From: an uncultured Nocardiaceae bacterium
Lineage (GTDB): Bacteria; Actinomycetota; Actinomycetes; Mycobacteriales; Mycobacteriaceae
Direction: 5' to 3'
DNA: 64,000 nt
Assembly (NCBI GenBank): GCA_936936565.1
Contig: CAKZIX010000030.1
Span: forward strand, 51,750-115,749
The position numbers were made by a program, and so were the translations under genes. The notes below the pieces were generated by a model, which made no database searches, was not told the DNA's origin, and worked only from the letters and a program-made list of their open reading frames with translations. Positions 46,685 to 55,659 of the stretch are shown here, piece by piece (position 1 is the stretch's first letter; every line of letters begins with the position of its first letter).

Positions 46685-47502
46685 GCCCAAACTCCTTTCA
46701 GCAGTTCGGCATACGTCGCTTGGGTGTCAGGTCGCAGTTGAGCATGCGTGATCGACAGCCCGTGGGCAAGGTGTCTGTCGAATCCGATCTCGGTGATGTC
46801 GCGAACCCAGCCTTTCAGGTGTTCCTTCAGCCCCGGCCCTACCGCAGGCGCCTTCGGCAATTGATGGGAAACCACCAATGTCGTTGCCGCGATTGCCAGT
46901 TCGCCATACTCGTCGTCGAGCCAGGCGAGGGTCGATCGTAGCCGGTTCGCCGCGTCCAGGCGTGCCGGAATCACCAGAACCAACCGTAGTCCTTCGTCGA
47001 GCAGCGGGCGCAACTGCCGGGCGCGGATCGAGCCGCCGCCGTCGAACACCGGAACGAAGCCGGAAGCAGCGAGCAGGCGCGCGGCGGTGACCAGGGTGGT
47101 GCGGCGCGGCAGCGGGTCCGGCGATGCCGCGAGAATGCCGGCACCGGAACTGGCCTGCGACAGCGCGAGCTCGGGCGGGGAGTACACGCCTTCGATCGTG
47201 GCCACCTCCAGCCAGTTCTGCAGCGTGGCGGGAGCGTACTGACGATCGGCGCCGCGCAAGGCAAGATCCCCACCACACCCGGTGGCGTCCACCGCGACCG
47301 GCCGCTGCCCGGCACCGGCCATCGCTCCACACAGGCCGAGCACCGTGGTGGTGACGCCGGCGCCACCGCTGCCGCCGACCACCAGCACCGGCGGAGCCGG
47401 TGCCGCGACCCCGTCGCGCCGGGTGAGTTTGATCGGACCGCGAATCGGCGGCGCGATTGCCGGATTGCGCCAGTGCGCCGCCGCGGAGTCGTTGTCGCTC
47501 AC
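46681..47502 (-). CDS. MinD/ParA-like P-loop protein lacking the Walker A lysine
   Basis: A 273-residue protein with a SIMIBI-type fold. The P-loop position reads GGSGGAGVTT (43-52), with Val50 where the nucleotide-binding lysine is expected. The second region (VAVDATGCGGDLALRG) and later strands (VLVIPARLDAANRLRS) fit the family. Classical ATP hydrolysis is doubtful; it may be a regulatory or scaffold relative of ParA/MinD. The GTG start is 47502, preceded by GGAAGG. It is coupled to the proline-rich membrane protein and lies 48 bp after a secreted glycine-zipper protein gene. Confidence 0.75.
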   Translation of the reverse strand: MSDNDSAAAHWRNPAIAPPIRGPIKLTRRDGVAAPAPPVLVVGGSGGAGVTTTVLGLCGAMAGAGQRPVAVDATGCGGDLALRGADRQYAPATLQNWLEVATIEGVYSPPELALSQASSGAGILAASPDPLPRRTTLVTAARLLAASGFVPVFDGGGSIRARQLRPLLDEGLRLVLVIPARLDAANRLRSTLAWLDDEYGELAIAATTLVVSHQLPKAPAVGPGLKEHLKGWVRDITEIGFDRHLAHGLSITHAQLRPDTQATYAELLKGVWA

Positions 47503-47550
47503 TGCCTTCCACTCCACCGGCCGGGCCAACCGCGCAACTGCATGCGGCGA

Positions 47551-48654
47551 TTATCTCCCGAACAGACCTGGCGGCATCGGCGGGATGGGCAGCTGCGCCA
47601 GCGCCGTCTGGGCATTGCGCACCGCGTCCTGCACTTGCGGCGGCGCCGTGCGCACGGCCTCCTGCAACTGCGGCTGTGCGGTCTTGATCGCCTCGTGGAC
47701 CTGCGGGGGCGCGGACTTGACGGCCTCCTGCACCTGCGGGGGCAGCTGCACCACCACCGGGGCCGGCGGCGGCACCGGAGCGGGCGCCGGCTTGGCGACG
47801 GGGGCCTGCTTGGGTGCATCGTCGCCGGCGCCGATGGTGGTGGCGATGGCTCCGCCCGCGAGCCCGCCGCCGACGACCGCCGGGACGCCGATGGCCGCCG
47901 CGCCGCCCAGCCCGCCGACCCCGGCGCCGATGGCGCAGCCGACGCCCGCGCCCGGCAGTGCGCCGATGCCGCCGGCCAGCCCGCCGACCCCGGCGCCGAT
48001 GGCGGCGCCGACGCCGCAACCGATGGCTGCCCCACCCACGCCGCCGATAGCTGCGGCCGGAACACCCGCGGACACGACTCCGATGGAGGCACCCGCGACC
48101 GTGTTCGCAGCGATCCGGTCGGATTCGGTGGCGGGCACGCCGACCGAGCTCCAGAACGTCGAGATGTCGGCCTCCGTCTTCGCGGCGTAGGCGTTGACCG
48201 TGTTCTGCGTGGGAATGTCCATCCACTCCGGGCGCGGCGACTCGAAGTTGCCGATGCGCACCGTGTCCTTGTCGGGCTGGATGGGCGCCACCGGCGCTAC
48301 GGGCTGCGGTGCATGGTTCACCCGCGGGGTGGACGGGCCGGGCTGCGGCTGCGGCTTCGGCCGCGGCTTGACCGGGCTGTGCGGCACCGGTGCGATGTAG
48401 GCGGGCCCGCCGCCGGGCACCTCTTGCGGCACGATGGGCCCGACCGGCTGCGCCTCGGGCTGCGGCTCCGGAGCCGGTGCCACCGCCAGCGGCGAGGGTG
48501 TGGTGACCCCGGACTGACCGCCCGGCGGTTCGGTGACACCGGCCTGCCCGGACGGCGCGGCGGCGCTGAGCCCGGTGCAGGCGACGGCGATGGCGATGGG
48601 CAATGTGCCAACGGCGGCGATGCGCCGGGTTTGCCGATACAGAAAAGTGCTCAC
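47551..48654 (-). CDS. Secreted glycine-zipper protein, paralogue A (insoluble-domain-protein type)
   Basis: A 367-residue protein with a signal peptide (residues 1-32, cleavage near AAA-PSG) and a Pro-rich stretch to about 125. A conserved core follows (NTVNAYAAKTEADISTFW; GVPATESDRIAANTVAG). A long hydrophobic Gly-rich segment with GxxxG spacing (about 165-260) comes next, with tandem QVQEAV/QVHEAI/QLQEAV repeats and the terminal signature LPIPPMPPGLFG. Similar proteins are annotated in Nocardia as insoluble domain proteins without known function. Membrane insertion or oligomer formation is an inference from the glycine-zipper pattern. Confidence 0.75.
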   Translation of the reverse strand: MSTFLYRQTRRIAAVGTLPIAIAVACTGLSAAAPSGQAGVTEPPGGQSGVTTPSPLAVAPAPEPQPEAQPVGPIVPQEVPGGGPAYIAPVPHSPVKPRPKPQPQPGPSTPRVNHAPQPVAPVAPIQPDKDTVRIGNFESPRPEWMDIPTQNTVNAYAAKTEADISTFWSSVGVPATESDRIAANTVAGASIGVVSAGVPAAAIGGVGGAAIGCGVGAAIGAGVGGLAGGIGALPGAGVGCAIGAGVGGLGGAAAIGVPAVVGGGLAGGAIATTIGAGDDAPKQAPVAKPAPAPVPPPAPVVVQLPPQVQEAVKSAPPQVHEAIKTAQPQLQEAVRTAPPQVQDAVRNAQTALAQLPIPPMPPGLFGR

Positions 48655-48755
48655 GACTGGTCCCTCCTCGTCCGAAGACGCCCCACAAAACGGTTAAACA
48701 TCACCGTTCGGTAAAGAGAGTAGCCGTTGGTTCCGACAAATTCCCAATCTCCGAA

Positions 48756-48784
48756 CAGGCCCTCTACCTGCGGTTGAGGGCCTG
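48756..48784 (-). terminator. Hairpin terminator of the paralogue B gene
   Basis: Nine-base perfect arms (48756-48764; 48776-48784) with an 11-nt loop lie 31 bp beyond the stop of the paralogue B gene and before the promoter region of paralogue A. Confidence 0.6.
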
Positions 48785-48814
48785 TGACGGGTGTGGAGTG
48801 TGTTGCTTTCGGGG

Positions 48815-49927
48815 CTAGCCGAACAGACCGGGAGGTACCGGCGGGATCGGCAGCTGCGCCAGCGTGGCCTGCGCGTTACGGACGGCGTCCTGGAACTGCG
48901 GCGGGACCTGTACCAGAGCCGGGGCCGGAACCGGAGCCGAGACCGGTTTCTTGGCGGCCTGATCGTGCTGGCCGATGCCGCCACCCACTCCGGCGCCCGC
49001 CTGGCCGCCCTGCACCGCCGCCGGGATGCCCACCGCGGCCGCACCGACGCCCGCGCCGATGGTGCCGCCCGCGGTGCCGCCCGTCGAAGCACCCGCGCCG
49101 CCGAGCAGCACGCCGCCGCCGACGGCACCGACGGCCGCGCCGACACCACAGCCGATACCGGCACCGGGCAGCGCGCCAACGCCGCCGACCGGGATGGTGG
49201 CCACGCCGCCGATCGCCGCGCCCACGGCGGCGCCCACCGCACAGCCTGCCGCGGCGCCGCCGACACCGCCGACCGCGGTACCGACCACACCGCCGACCGC
49301 GGTGCCGATGCCACCGCCGACGACCGCGCCGCCGACACCGCCGACGACCGCCGCCGGAATTCCGGCTGCGGCAACGCCGATGGCGGCACCGGCCACGGAG
49401 TTGGCGGCAATGCGATCCGATTCGGTGGCGGGCACGCCGACCGAGGTCCAGAACGTGGAGATGTCGGCTTCCGTCTTCGCGGCGTAGGCGTTCACCGTGT
49501 TCTGGGTGGCCACGTCCATCCACTGCGGACGCGCCTGCTCGTAGCTACCGATGCGGATGGTGTCGCGATCCGGCTGGATCGGGGCCACCGGTGCGACCGG
49601 CTGCGGTGCGTGCAGTGCTTGCGGCGCAACGGGTTCCGGCTGCGGGGCCGGCTTTGCACGCGGCTTGACCGGGCTCTGCGGCACGGGCGCGATATAGGCC
49701 GGGCCGCCGCCGGGAACTTCCTGCGGGACGATCGGATCCACCGGAGCAACCGGCTGCGGCGAGGGCGCGGTGACGCCCGACTGACCCGATGGCGGCGCGG
49801 TGACCCCGGCCTGACCGGGTGCGGCGGACGCCATGCCGGCGACGGCGACCGCAAGCGCGACCGGCACCGAACCGACGACCCCGATCCGCGCAGTGATGTT
49901 GGTACGCGGCAACGAATGCTTCCCCAT
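48815..49927 (-). CDS. Secreted glycine-zipper protein, paralogue B
   Basis: A 370-residue paralogue of the next gene with the same order of parts: signal peptide (to about residue 36), Pro-rich region, core NTVNAYAAKTEADISTFW with PATESDRIAAN, extended GxxxG-rich hydrophobic stretch (about 170-315) and C-terminal LPIPPVPPGLFG. The QEAV repeats of paralogue A are reduced to one copy. An intergenic hairpin means the two may be transcribed separately. The duplication is old enough that the linkers have diverged. Function unknown; exported. Confidence 0.75.
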   Translation of the reverse strand: MGKHSLPRTNITARIGVVGSVPVALAVAVAGMASAAPGQAGVTAPPSGQSGVTAPSPQPVAPVDPIVPQEVPGGGPAYIAPVPQSPVKPRAKPAPQPEPVAPQALHAPQPVAPVAPIQPDRDTIRIGSYEQARPQWMDVATQNTVNAYAAKTEADISTFWTSVGVPATESDRIAANSVAGAAIGVAAAGIPAAVVGGVGGAVVGGGIGTAVGGVVGTAVGGVGGAAAGCAVGAAVGAAIGGVATIPVGGVGALPGAGIGCGVGAAVGAVGGGVLLGGAGASTGGTAGGTIGAGVGAAAVGIPAAVQGGQAGAGVGGGIGQHDQAAKKPVSAPVPAPALVQVPPQFQDAVRNAQATLAQLPIPPVPPGLFG

Positions 49928-50001
49928 AGAGGGATCCCCCTGAAGTGATTCGAACTTCTCGGAGGGGAACAGTAGCGGGCCGCGCGGCGCAGCGCGAGCT
50001 T

Positions 50002-51225
50002 TCAGGCCAACGACATGCCAAGCGGGACAGTTGGATCGGCAAGTTTCGATACATCGACGGGCCGGGCCGCGGCGATGAGCTCGCGGATGGCGTCGCCCTG
50101 ATCCCAGATGTTGACGTTCATGCCGGCCAGCACGCGCCGATCCCGGTCCAGCCAGAAGGCAAGGAACTCCCGGCGGTCGGTATCGCCGCGCACCACGACC
50201 TGCTCGTATTCACCGTTGGGCGCATGCCCGACGTATTCCATGCCGAGGTCGTACTGATCGGTGAAGAAGTAGGGGAGGCGATCGTAGGCACGCGGCTGGC
50301 CTACGAGGGTGTGCGCGGCGACCGCCGGCTGGTTGAGCGCGTTCGCCCAATGCTCCACCCGAATTCGGCGCTCCAGTACGGGATGCTGCTGCTCGGCGAT
50401 GTCGCCGACGGCCACGATGTCGGGATCGGAGGTGCGTAGCGACTCGTCGACGAGCACCCCATCGGCCACGGCCAGACCCGCATCGCGCGCGAGCTCGATG
50501 TTGGGGCGCGCGCCGATCGCAACGAGCACGGCGGTGGCGTCGATCACCGTGCCGTCGTCGAGCTGCACGCCGGTGGCGGCCCCGTCGCGAACCGCGACGG
50601 CGCCGACCTTCGCGCCGAACCGGAAGTCGACCCCGTGGGACCGATGCAGATCCGCGAAGACCGTGCCGAGCTCGGGGCCCAGCACGGCAAGCAGCGGCAG
50701 CTCCGCAGACTCGAGGATGGTGACCTCGACGCCCTTGGCACGTGCCGCGGCCGCGATTTCCAGTCCGATCCAGCCGGCGCCGACGATGGCCAGCCGGGCA
50801 CCCGGCGCAATCGCGCCGAGCAGCGCATCGGAATCGTCCACGCTGCGCAGCGTGAACACCCCCCGCGCATCGAAGCCGGGCAGGTCGAGCGTGCGGGCCC
50901 GCGACCCCGTGGCCAGCGCGAGCTTGTCGTAACCGAGCTCGTAACCGTCCGGCAGCCGCACGGTGTGCGCCGACCGGTCGATCGCGGTGACCTCGGTGCC
51001 CAGCAGCAGGTCGACGTGATGATCGCGATACCAGGAAGCTGGTTGCACGGTGAACTCGTCGAGCGACTTCTTGCCTGCCGCGTACTCCTTGGACAGCGGC
51101 GGACGCTCGTACGGCAGCCGGTCTTCGGCGCACAACATGGCAATCTCGCCGGGAAAATCCAGCTCCCGCAAGGATTCGGACAGCTTGGCGGCCGCCAGGC
51201 CGCCACCGACGATGACGATTCGCAT
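50002..51225 (-). CDS. FAD-dependent ferredoxin/rubredoxin reductase (Rv1869c-like)
   Basis: A 407-residue flavoprotein of the BphA4/rubredoxin-reductase type. FAD site VIVGGGLAAAKLSESL (4-19), NADH site AIVGAGWIGLEIA near 145-157, and the second FAD motif VAVGDIAE near 268 are present, with C-terminal reductase domain WANALNQPAVAAHTLVG. It would transfer electrons from NAD(P)H to a ferredoxin or P450 system; no such partner is adjacent. It is divergent from the Rv2466c-like gene with 74 bp between starts. Confidence 0.9.
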   Translation of the reverse strand: MRIVIVGGGLAAAKLSESLRELDFPGEIAMLCAEDRLPYERPPLSKEYAAGKKSLDEFTVQPASWYRDHHVDLLLGTEVTAIDRSAHTVRLPDGYELGYDKLALATGSRARTLDLPGFDARGVFTLRSVDDSDALLGAIAPGARLAIVGAGWIGLEIAAAARAKGVEVTILESAELPLLAVLGPELGTVFADLHRSHGVDFRFGAKVGAVAVRDGAATGVQLDDGTVIDATAVLVAIGARPNIELARDAGLAVADGVLVDESLRTSDPDIVAVGDIAEQQHPVLERRIRVEHWANALNQPAVAAHTLVGQPRAYDRLPYFFTDQYDLGMEYVGHAPNGEYEQVVVRGDTDRREFLAFWLDRDRRVLAGMNVNIWDQGDAIRELIAAARPVDVSKLADPTVPLGMSLA

Positions 51226-51299
51226 GGCTCCTCCTCGCTCGGGCCAAGCCTACCCGCGTGGGCGGGAAGGAATTCGGATTCGGTGCGTTGGATGCAGTC

Positions 51300-51938
51300 G
51301 TGACCGAAAACGCAAAAGATCGCGTCGACTTCTGGTTCGACCCGATGTGCCCGTGGTGCTGGATCACCTCCCGCTGGATTCTCGAGGTCGGCGCGGTGCG
51401 CGACATCGAAACCAACTTCCACGTCATGAGCCTGGCCGTGCTGAACGAGGGTCGCGACCTCGACCCGGGGTACCGCGCCTTGCTCGACGACGCGTGGGGG
51501 CCGGTTCGGGTCGCGATCGCCGCGCAGCAGGAACGTGGCGAGGAGGTGCTGGCCGATCTCTACACCGCGCTGGGCACCCGACTGCACAACCGGCGCGCGG
51601 AGTACGACAGCGATTCCCGACAGCAGACACTGGCCCGGATCGTCGCCGAGGCGCTGGACGAGGTGGGTTTGCCCGCCGAGCTGGCCGCCGCCGCTGCCTC
51701 GTCCGACTACGACGACGCCCTGCGCAAGAGCCACCACGCCGGCATGGATGCCGTCGGCGACGACGTCGGCACCCCGACCATCCACATCAACGGTGTCGCG
51801 TTCTTCGGGCCGGTGCTCTCCCGCATCCCGCGCGGTGAGCAGGCGGGCCAGATCTGGGACGCCGCCGTCGCGCTGGCGTCCTACCCGCACTTCTTCGAGC
51901 TCAAGCGCACCCGCACCGAAGATCCCGAATTCGACTGA
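51300..51938 (+). CDS. DsbA-fold mycothiol-dependent oxidoreductase (Rv2466c-like)
   Basis: A 212-residue thioredoxin-superfamily protein with the active-site CPWC at residues 17-20 in FDPMCPWCWITSRW and a helical insertion. The cis-Pro loop is in DVGTPTIHING. M. tuberculosis Rv2466c uses mycothiol to reduce disulfides and activates nitro-prodrugs, and it also sits beside pepN. GTG 51300 gives the family N-terminus; an ATG 14 codons upstream is possible but lacks a site. It is cytoplasmic, with no signal peptide. Confidence 0.92.
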   Translation: MTENAKDRVDFWFDPMCPWCWITSRWILEVGAVRDIETNFHVMSLAVLNEGRDLDPGYRALLDDAWGPVRVAIAAQQERGEEVLADLYTALGTRLHNRRAEYDSDSRQQTLARIVAEALDEVGLPAELAAAAASSDYDDALRKSHHAGMDAVGDDVGTPTIHINGVAFFGPVLSRIPRGEQAGQIWDAAVALASYPHFFELKRTRTEDPEFD

Positions 51939-51976
51939 GCGTCAACTAGACCCGGCTCCGTGGCCGCGGGGCCGGG

Positions 51977-53278
51977 TCAGCTCGACGAACCCGGCTCGCT
52001 GCCTGTGGAGTGTGAATTTCCAGCCGCGCCGTCGACGGCACCCGACCCCGGTGTGCCGGCGCTGGGTATATCGCCGGGGTCTGTGTCGGCTGCGCTGCTT
52101 GGTCCGTGGGTGTCGGCAGTGTCGTTGGCTGCCGACGGTGCCCAGGGGCTGGAACCGGTATCGCTGGGCCACGTCGCGCCCGGCCACTGCGCGGGCCGGG
52201 CCGCCGGAGCGGGATACGCGCCCGCCGGTGGGGCATAAGGCAGGTCCGTTCCCGGCGGCGGCCATGCAGTGGTTGCGCTGGGCACCGGTTCCGGCTCGGC
52301 GGGCCGGGCACGTGGGTCTGCAGCGTGGTAGTAGTTGCCGTCCGGCGCCGGTTGGAAACTCATTGTCGGCCAATCGGATTGGCTGCCGACGGGGACCTGT
52401 GCGCCGGGCGTGGGCAGCGGCGGGGACATGGGCAGTTTCGGGCGTGGGCGCCACAGCAGGCGACCGTGCTTGCTGCGATCGCGCAGCGCGTGCGCCCGCC
52501 AGATCAGCACCGGATGCGACGCCAGCGCGTTCGTCAGCCACACGAAGAAGCCGGTTTCGGTGTAGGAGCGGTCGGCGAGCTCGTCGTAGCCGACGAACGC
52601 GTTGAGGTATTTGCCGGCACCGAGCGTGGCGACCGCGCCGGGCGCACCCGTCGGGCGGTTCGCGAACCCGTGGTTGTCGGCGGTGTACTCCATCGACCGC
52701 GACAGCGCGCTGCCCAGGAACGGCACGAACTGCATCGCGAACATGCCCAACTGCCGCCAGTAGGACGCGTGACCGGCGGCGATGTGGCCCACCTCGTGGC
52801 CGACGATGAATGCGAGGGCCTCGGGATCGCGGGCCTTGCCGCCGATTTCGAACAGGTCGCTGTAGACGACCACATAGCGCCGGAAGCCGTGCCCGGAGGC
52901 GAACGCGTTGATCTGGCCGTTGCCCAGAATCACGAACGCCTCGGGTGCCTGTTTCATCCCGAAACGCTGCGCGGCCTGCTGCACCAGGTGATAACCGTCG
53001 GCGAACTGAGTGGGTGTCATGCGGACGCCGTTGGCGCGCGGGCCCGCGAACGTCACGCCACGTCCGATGAAGATGAGGATCGGCGCGGCGAGCACGAGGA
53101 TCACGTATTCGTTGACGGCGCCCGTCGCCAGCAAACCGATCGACCCCAGGTACATCAGCGCGGTCGAGCCGACGACGAGGACCAGCAGCAAGATCTCCAA
53201 GCGGTGCCGCGCCGGCTGTTGGTGGGCAAGCAGCCCGCGTGCTGCGGGCACCGGCGACTGACCTTGGTAGGGGTGCAT
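51977..53278 (-). CDS. Membrane M48-family zinc metalloprotease
   Basis: A 433-residue protein with two membrane helices (about 27-50 and 56-73) and a peptidase M48 domain. The zinc motif is HEVGH (161-165), with the third ligand region SMEYTADNHG (EYxAD). From about residue 285 to the end is a Pro/Ser/Ala-rich disordered tail. It resembles HtpX/Ste24-type quality-control proteases. The ATG is 53278, divergent from rpiB by 32 bp. Confidence 0.9.
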   Translation of the reverse strand: MHPYQGQSPVPAARGLLAHQQPARHRLEILLLVLVVGSTALMYLGSIGLLATGAVNEYVILVLAAPILIFIGRGVTFAGPRANGVRMTPTQFADGYHLVQQAAQRFGMKQAPEAFVILGNGQINAFASGHGFRRYVVVYSDLFEIGGKARDPEALAFIVGHEVGHIAAGHASYWRQLGMFAMQFVPFLGSALSRSMEYTADNHGFANRPTGAPGAVATLGAGKYLNAFVGYDELADRSYTETGFFVWLTNALASHPVLIWRAHALRDRSKHGRLLWRPRPKLPMSPPLPTPGAQVPVGSQSDWPTMSFQPAPDGNYYHAADPRARPAEPEPVPSATTAWPPPGTDLPYAPPAGAYPAPAARPAQWPGATWPSDTGSSPWAPSAANDTADTHGPSSAADTDPGDIPSAGTPGSGAVDGAAGNSHSTGSEPGSSS

Positions 53279-53310
53279 GAGGCCAGGGTATGGCCTGTCA
53301 CAATCGGCGC

Positions 53311-53784
53311 ATGCGCGTTTACCTTGGTGCCGACCATGCCGGCTTCGAACTGAAGAACACGATCATTTCTCACCTCCGGGCCAACGGCCACGAGGCAATC
53401 GACTGCGGCGCGTTCGAATACGACGCCGTCGACGACTACCCGGCGTTCTGCATCGACGCCGCCGCGAAGGTGGTTGCCGATCCGGGCAGCCTCGGAATCG
53501 TGTTGGGCGGCAGCGGAAATGGCGAACAGATCGCCGCGAACAAGGTCAAGGGTGCGCGGTGTGCGCTGGCCTGGAGCGTGGAAACCGCGCAGCTGGCCCG
53601 CCAGCACAACAACGCGCAGCTCATCGGAATCGGTGGGCGCATGCACTCCGAGGAGGAGGCGCTCGCGATCGTCGACGCGTTCCTTGCTACCCCGTGGTCG
53701 AATGAGGAACGTCACCAGCGCCGCATCGACATCCTCGCCGACTACGAGACCACGGGTGTCGCGCCGGCCGTGCCGGGTGCCTGA
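53311..53784 (+). CDS. rpiB: Ribose-5-phosphate isomerase B
   Basis: A 157-residue RpiB. It begins MRVYLGADHAGFELK and has the substrate loop GGSGNGEQIAANK (with the catalytic Glu of actinobacterial RpiB in place of the E. coli Cys) and HNNAQLIGIGGRMH. It interconverts ribulose-5-P and ribose-5-P in the pentose phosphate pathway. ATG 53311 is preferred over an upstream ATG seven codons earlier. nei follows after 27 bp, the same order as Rv2465c-Rv2464c. Confidence 0.95.
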   Translation: MRVYLGADHAGFELKNTIISHLRANGHEAIDCGAFEYDAVDDYPAFCIDAAAKVVADPGSLGIVLGGSGNGEQIAANKVKGARCALAWSVETAQLARQHNNAQLIGIGGRMHSEEEALAIVDAFLATPWSNEERHQRRIDILADYETTGVAPAVPGA

Positions 53785-53811
53785 CGCCATTGCCTGACCG
53801 GGGCGACGGGA

Positions 53812-54609
53812 ATGCCTGAAGGCCACACGCTGCATCGGCTGGCGCGCCTGCACCACAAGCACTTCGCGGGCGCGCCGGTGCGAGTGTCCAGCCCGCAGGG
53901 CAAGTTCGCCGACGGCGCCGCGCTCGTCGACGGGCAGGTGTTGAAGCGGTCCTACGCCTACGGCAAACACCTGTTCCACCAGTACGACTCGGGTCTGGTC
54001 GTGCACGTGCACCTGGGCCTCTACGGCGCGTTCTCCGAATCCGTGGTGCCCATGGGCCCGCCGGTCGGCCAGGTCCGAATGCGCATGGTGGGCAACGATT
54101 TCGGCACCGACCTGCGTGGCGCCACCGCCTGCGAGGTGCTCTACAAGCCCGAGGTCGCCGCGATTGTCGACCGGCTCGGCCCGGATCCGTTGGGGCGCAA
54201 GCCCGATGGCGGGCTGGCATTCGCGCGGCTGTCGAAGTCGGTGCGTCCCATCGGCGCACTGCTGATGGACCAGTCCGTGCTCGCCGGCGTCGGAAATGTC
54301 TATCGTGCGGAATTGCTGTTCCGGCACGGTATTTCGCCGATGCGTCCCGGCAAATCGATCGCGCTCGACGAGTGGGCCGCGATGTGGACCGACCTCGTCG
54401 CGCTGATGAAGATCGGCTTGCGGCGCGGCAAGATCCACGTCGTGCGCCCCGAACACGACCACGGCGCACCGTCGTACGCGAAGGACCGGCCCCGCACGTA
54501 TGTGTACCGGCGCGCGGGCGAGCCGTGCCGGGTGTGCGGGTCGACTGTTTTGCACCGGGAGCTGGAGGCGCGGAACCTCTTCTGGTGCCCGGGATGTCAG
54601 CCCGGCTGA
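53812..54609 (+). CDS. nei: DNA glycosylase/AP lyase of the Fpg/Nei family (Nei1)
   Basis: A 265-residue base-excision repair enzyme. After Met removal the N-terminal Pro2-Glu3 (MPEGHTLHRLARLH) forms the catalytic centre. The conserved Lys is in QGKFADGA, the H2TH region is near VLAGVGNVYRAELLF, and the C-terminal zinc finger has CRVCG and CPGC. The MPEGHT start is typical of actinobacterial Nei1, which removes oxidised pyrimidines. It forms an operon with rpiB. Confidence 0.95.
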   Translation: MPEGHTLHRLARLHHKHFAGAPVRVSSPQGKFADGAALVDGQVLKRSYAYGKHLFHQYDSGLVVHVHLGLYGAFSESVVPMGPPVGQVRMRMVGNDFGTDLRGATACEVLYKPEVAAIVDRLGPDPLGRKPDGGLAFARLSKSVRPIGALLMDQSVLAGVGNVYRAELLFRHGISPMRPGKSIALDEWAAMWTDLVALMKIGLRRGKIHVVRPEHDHGAPSYAKDRPRTYVYRRAGEPCRVCGSTVLHRELEARNLFWCPGCQPG

Positions 54610-54616
54610 GGTGCCG

Positions 54617-55300
54617 TCAGATCCGGCTCAATCCCTCGAGCACGTCGCGGTACAGCCACGATTTCATCGCCGTCAGCGCCGGGCCGCGGGTGTTCGCGAC
54701 CGCGGCGGCGCGTGCGATTGCCGTTGGCAGCACATCGGATTCGGCGGCGGTGGCGTCGACGATGCCGGCGGCGAGCGCGTCGGTGCCCCCGTAGCGGCGG
54801 CCGGTCAGCGTCGCCTCGTGCAGCGTCTGCTTGGGCAGGCGGGCCTGCAGCAGTCCGAGCATGCCGCCCGGAATCACCAGCCCGTCCGGCAGGGCGAAGC
54901 CGAGATTGATCTCCGGCAGGCAGAAGTAGCCGCGGTCGGCGCGCATCACGCGGGCATCGTGCGCCAGCGCGAAAATCGCTCCGGCAGCGAAGGTATGGCC
55001 TTGCAGGGCCGCGACCGTGGGCACCGACAAGGTCAGGATGCGGGCGAACAGTTTCTGGCCGGACAACAGGTATTCGGCAACATCGGCCCCGAGGAACCGT
55101 TCGGGTTCGAAACCGTTGGAGTAGAACTTGCCGGTGCCGGTCGTGACGAGCGCGGCGGGACCGCTCGACGCCTCCACCTCGTCGAGGCGAGCGTCAACGG
55201 CGGCAATCCATTCCGGGCTCAGCCGATTCTCGGTATCGGCCTGCTCGGGGGCACCGAGATTCAGCACGAAAACCGCATCGTCGCGACGCAAGTACGGCAC
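54617..55300 (-). CDS. Enoyl-CoA hydratase/isomerase family protein
   Basis: A 227-residue crotonase-fold protein. The oxyanion-hole segments are KFYSNGFEPERF and GHTFAAGAIFALAHDARVM; the two catalytic Glu of true hydratases are not both evident (CLPEINLGFALPDG keeps one). It is most like delta3-delta2-enoyl-CoA isomerases (PECI type). The gene is convergent with nei (7-bp gap). Confidence 0.88.
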   Translation of the reverse strand: MPYLRRDDAVFVLNLGAPEQADTENRLSPEWIAAVDARLDEVEASSGPAALVTTGTGKFYSNGFEPERFLGADVAEYLLSGQKLFARILTLSVPTVAALQGHTFAAGAIFALAHDARVMRADRGYFCLPEINLGFALPDGLVIPGGMLGLLQARLPKQTLHEATLTGRRYGGTDALAAGIVDATAAESDVLPTAIARAAAVANTRGPALTAMKSWLYRDVLEGLSRI

Positions 55301-55500
55301 GCTGTACTCCTAGGTCGGTGGGCGCCCGAGCGAAAGGCGTCGGTTCGAGCGAAATGGTGTTACCGACGTTAACAGACACTTTCGGACGTGCGGTGCTCAG
55401 CCTGCGGTTTACCTGATCGAATTACGCCGGCAACGACCCGGCACCTTCTGCTTGTGATTCTCGAAGTACCAGGCGTTCAACGGGATTGGGGGAGTGGTCG

Positions 55501-55659
55501 ATGTGTTCGTGTCTCGAGTGCGCGGTGCGCACCACCCATACGGCGTTGCTCGGCCCGGATCTGCGCGCCCGGCAGCCGGAAGCCGCGGTGCTCGATGGCG
55601 CGCGGCGCCACCGCGCGGACGGTCCGCCGGCGCCGGCGACGCCGCAACGTTCGGGCTGA
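55501..55659 (+). CDS. Possible 52-aa protein with CxCxxC
   Basis: Within the 473-bp gap 55301-55773 this is the only ORF with a convincing ribosome site (GGGGGAG ending 7 bp before ATG). It encodes MCSCLECAVRTTH and then a Arg/Ala/Pro-rich tail. The cysteine cluster could bind a metal. No family is recognised and the codon pattern is weakly coding, so it may be spurious. Confidence 0.35.
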   Translation: MCSCLECAVRTTHTALLGPDLRARQPEAAVLDGARRHRADGPPAPATPQRSG

